A DNA stretch of 64,000 nt from NCBI GenBank assembly GCA_015061945.1, contig SUVP01000002.1:124001-188000 (forward strand). The letters run 5' to 3'. The notes beneath the pieces were generated by a model, which saw nothing but the letters and a program-made list of their open reading frames with translations, was not told the origin of the DNA and did not search any database. The position numbers and the translations under genes were made by a program. The DNA is from Opitutales bacterium (GTDB lineage: Bacteria; Verrucomicrobiota; Verrucomicrobiia; Opitutales; Intestinicryptomonadaceae). This document shows, piece after piece, positions 62,874-64,000 of the stretch (the stretch's first letter is position 1; each line of letters opens with the position of its first letter).

Positions 62874-64000
62874 TTAGAACAATTCGCCTTGTCCCGACAC
62901 GTTCCCGAACAAATCGGAGAAACGCTCACGCCAATCGTCGATTTTATCAGCATAATATTTTGCATCGTATGGAGCTGTATGTTTATCGTATAGCGAGATT
63001 GGGCGAGCACGTTTCCAATCGGCATCTCGTGGAGACGCTGATGGCGTGATATAATAAAGTACTTTGTCGCCAACCTCTGGTGGTGGATTCATTTGCAACG
63101 CCGCCTCTAACGATGCACGTCTACCCTTGCCTGTTTTCAAAACATCGGCTTGGTATTGTGCTGGCGACTTGCTGATAAACTCGCCTTTTGCCAAATCGAC
63201 AATCGGCATTTCGCCTGAATAAATCATCTCTTTGAAATGTTCTACTTCTTTCTCGACAAGGTCATCTCTACCCAAGAGTTTGTCTTTAACCATTGCTTCG
63301 GTAAGTTTTCTCAAGAATGGTTCTGTTGCACGATTTCGCAATGCGGAGCCACGCAATGTGATTTTCCCATTTTGCATCAACGCATAATTTTTAGCTTTGT
63401 AGCAAAGCATTGCATCGAACTTTCCGTCGAACTCTAAATCTACACCTTGAGGCAAAATTTCTGACGCACACTTCAACAATTCTTCAGGAGAATCAAAATA
63501 TTTTTCTGACGCCAAATATATACCATCGGTATCGGCTTCGAGAACATCACAACCGACACTTCTAAAAAATTCAATCAACTTTGAAAGCAGTTCTCTACCT
63601 GTCCGTGTAATTTCAGAAGCAAGCGTAGAATCGCCAAATATTGCGGTTGAAAGCCCCAAGTAGCCATAAAAAGAATTGATTAAAATTTTGAAACTTTTTT
63701 GACGGGCGTCGTACTCTTTTTGCAAATCTGCATCTGATGTTTCTCGAGCAAGCTTTTTGTATTTCAATCGATACTCACGCAATGCAGAAAGCTCTTTCAA
63801 AAAGATATTCAGATAATCATTGCGTGGACACTTGCCGAGAACAAGCATTAAACTGGGGTATAGCGAGGCAACGTCGTAATGCAAAACATTTTGGTAAACG
63901 CCAGTCGCATACGATTCCGACAACGCACCTTCGATGAAATCGCCCGTTGTTGCGAACGGCAAAGCTGATTTTGCCGACAAATATTTTTCGAGAAACACGC
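62874..64000 (-). CDS. Family-B DNA polymerase, C-terminal part
   Basis: The gene runs off the right edge and its N-terminal exonuclease part is missing. The catalytic palm is visible: motif A YDVASLYPSLM, motif B KSFKILINSFYGYLG, and motif C LEADTDGIYL. The last differs from the common DTDS and carries Gly after the Asp pair. The C-terminal thumb region runs from FKEMIYSGEMP to RFSDLFGNVSGQGELF. Bacterial family-B polymerases include the damage-induced DNA polymerase II and less studied lineages; this one cannot be assigned without the N-terminus. The 48 bp to hisD hold no clear terminator, so co-transcription is possible. Confidence 0.85.
   Translation of the reverse strand, partial: VFLEKYLSAKSALPFATTGDFIEGALSESYATGVYQNVLHYDVASLYPSLMLVLGKCPRNDYLNIFLKELSALREYRLKYKKLARETSDADLQKEYDARQKSFKILINSFYGYLGLSTAIFGDSTLASEITRTGRELLSKLIEFFRSVGCDVLEADTDGIYLASEKYFDSPEELLKCASEILPQGVDLEFDGKFDAMLCYKAKNYALMQNGKITLRGSALRNRATEPFLRKLTEAMVKDKLLGRDDLVEKEVEHFKEMIYSGEMPIVDLAKGEFISKSPAQYQADVLKTGKGRRASLEAALQMNPPPEVGDKVLYYITPSASPRDADWKRARPISLYDKHTAPYDAKYYADKIDDWRERFSDLFGNVSGQGELF

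Overview
This is an AT-rich chromosomal window, judged by eye at roughly 40% GC. It probably comes from a Verrucomicrobiota bacterium, perhaps an Opitutae-like gut or host-associated carbohydrate degrader. That placement is inference. It rests on a PEP-CTERM protein with a VPEP...RRRR tail, a DUF1549/DUF1553 plus Tat-exported DUF1501 plus pre-peptidase-like gene set typical of Planctomycetes and Verrucomicrobia, many large secreted glycoside hydrolases without SusC/SusD partners, and DUF4380, DUF4861, DUF6259 and DUF5696-type proteins. No rRNA or phylogenetic marker was analysed.

Layout. 1-4.0 kb: end of a kduD-like dehydrogenase, a GH105-DUF4861 unsaturated uronyl hydrolase and a heparinase II/III lyase, forming an acidic-polysaccharide operon. 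4-11.6 kb: two paralogous exported PHP proteins, a PEP-CTERM protein and a 1079-aa TIM-barrel glycosidase. 11.7-13.9 kb: gpmI and aroK. 13.9-21 kb: folC followed by DUF1549/1553, DUF1501 and a PPC-like protein. 21-24.8 kb: a GH5 and a DUF6259 protein. 25-26 kb: gap. 26.1-28.4 kb: an accessory island of small promoter-ORF-terminator cassettes encoding small membrane proteins, plus opposite-strand ORF remnants. 28.6-35.3 kb: a beta-propeller glycosidase and a sugar-acid operon (MFS, DUF4380, metallo-beta-lactamase-fold, enolase-superfamily dehydratase). 35.4-42 kb: two tandem paralogues of the 1079-aa glycosidase. 42.2-44.7 kb: glycerate kinase and a GntP permease. 44.7-51 kb: metallophosphoesterase, sucCD, a GH39-like enzyme and a beta-helix protein. 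51.1-51.3 kb: tRNA-Gln and tRNA-Ala. 51.4-64 kb: mostly housekeeping genes (BASS transporter, scpB-pheA-yggU, uracil-DNA glycosylase, coaC, rsmE, a degenerate YyaL-like protein, a histidine kinase, hisD and a family-B DNA polymerase) with one more secreted glycosidase-like gene.

How the genes fit together. Secreted hydrolases and lyases would release uronate-rich or other sugars. kduD, the sugar-acid operon and the glycerate kinase/GntP pair would feed these toward pyruvate and phosphoglycerate, entering central metabolism at gpmI, gap and sucCD. Exact substrates cannot be read from sequence alone.

The most unusual structure is the cassette island at 26.7-28.4 kb. Three divergent 46-57-aa single-helix proteins each sit between a near-identical promoter, whose -10 lies only 10-14 nt before the ATG, and a near-identical terminator. 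A fourth cassette encodes a larger membrane protein and ends in a diverged terminator of the same family that carries a compensatory base-pair change.
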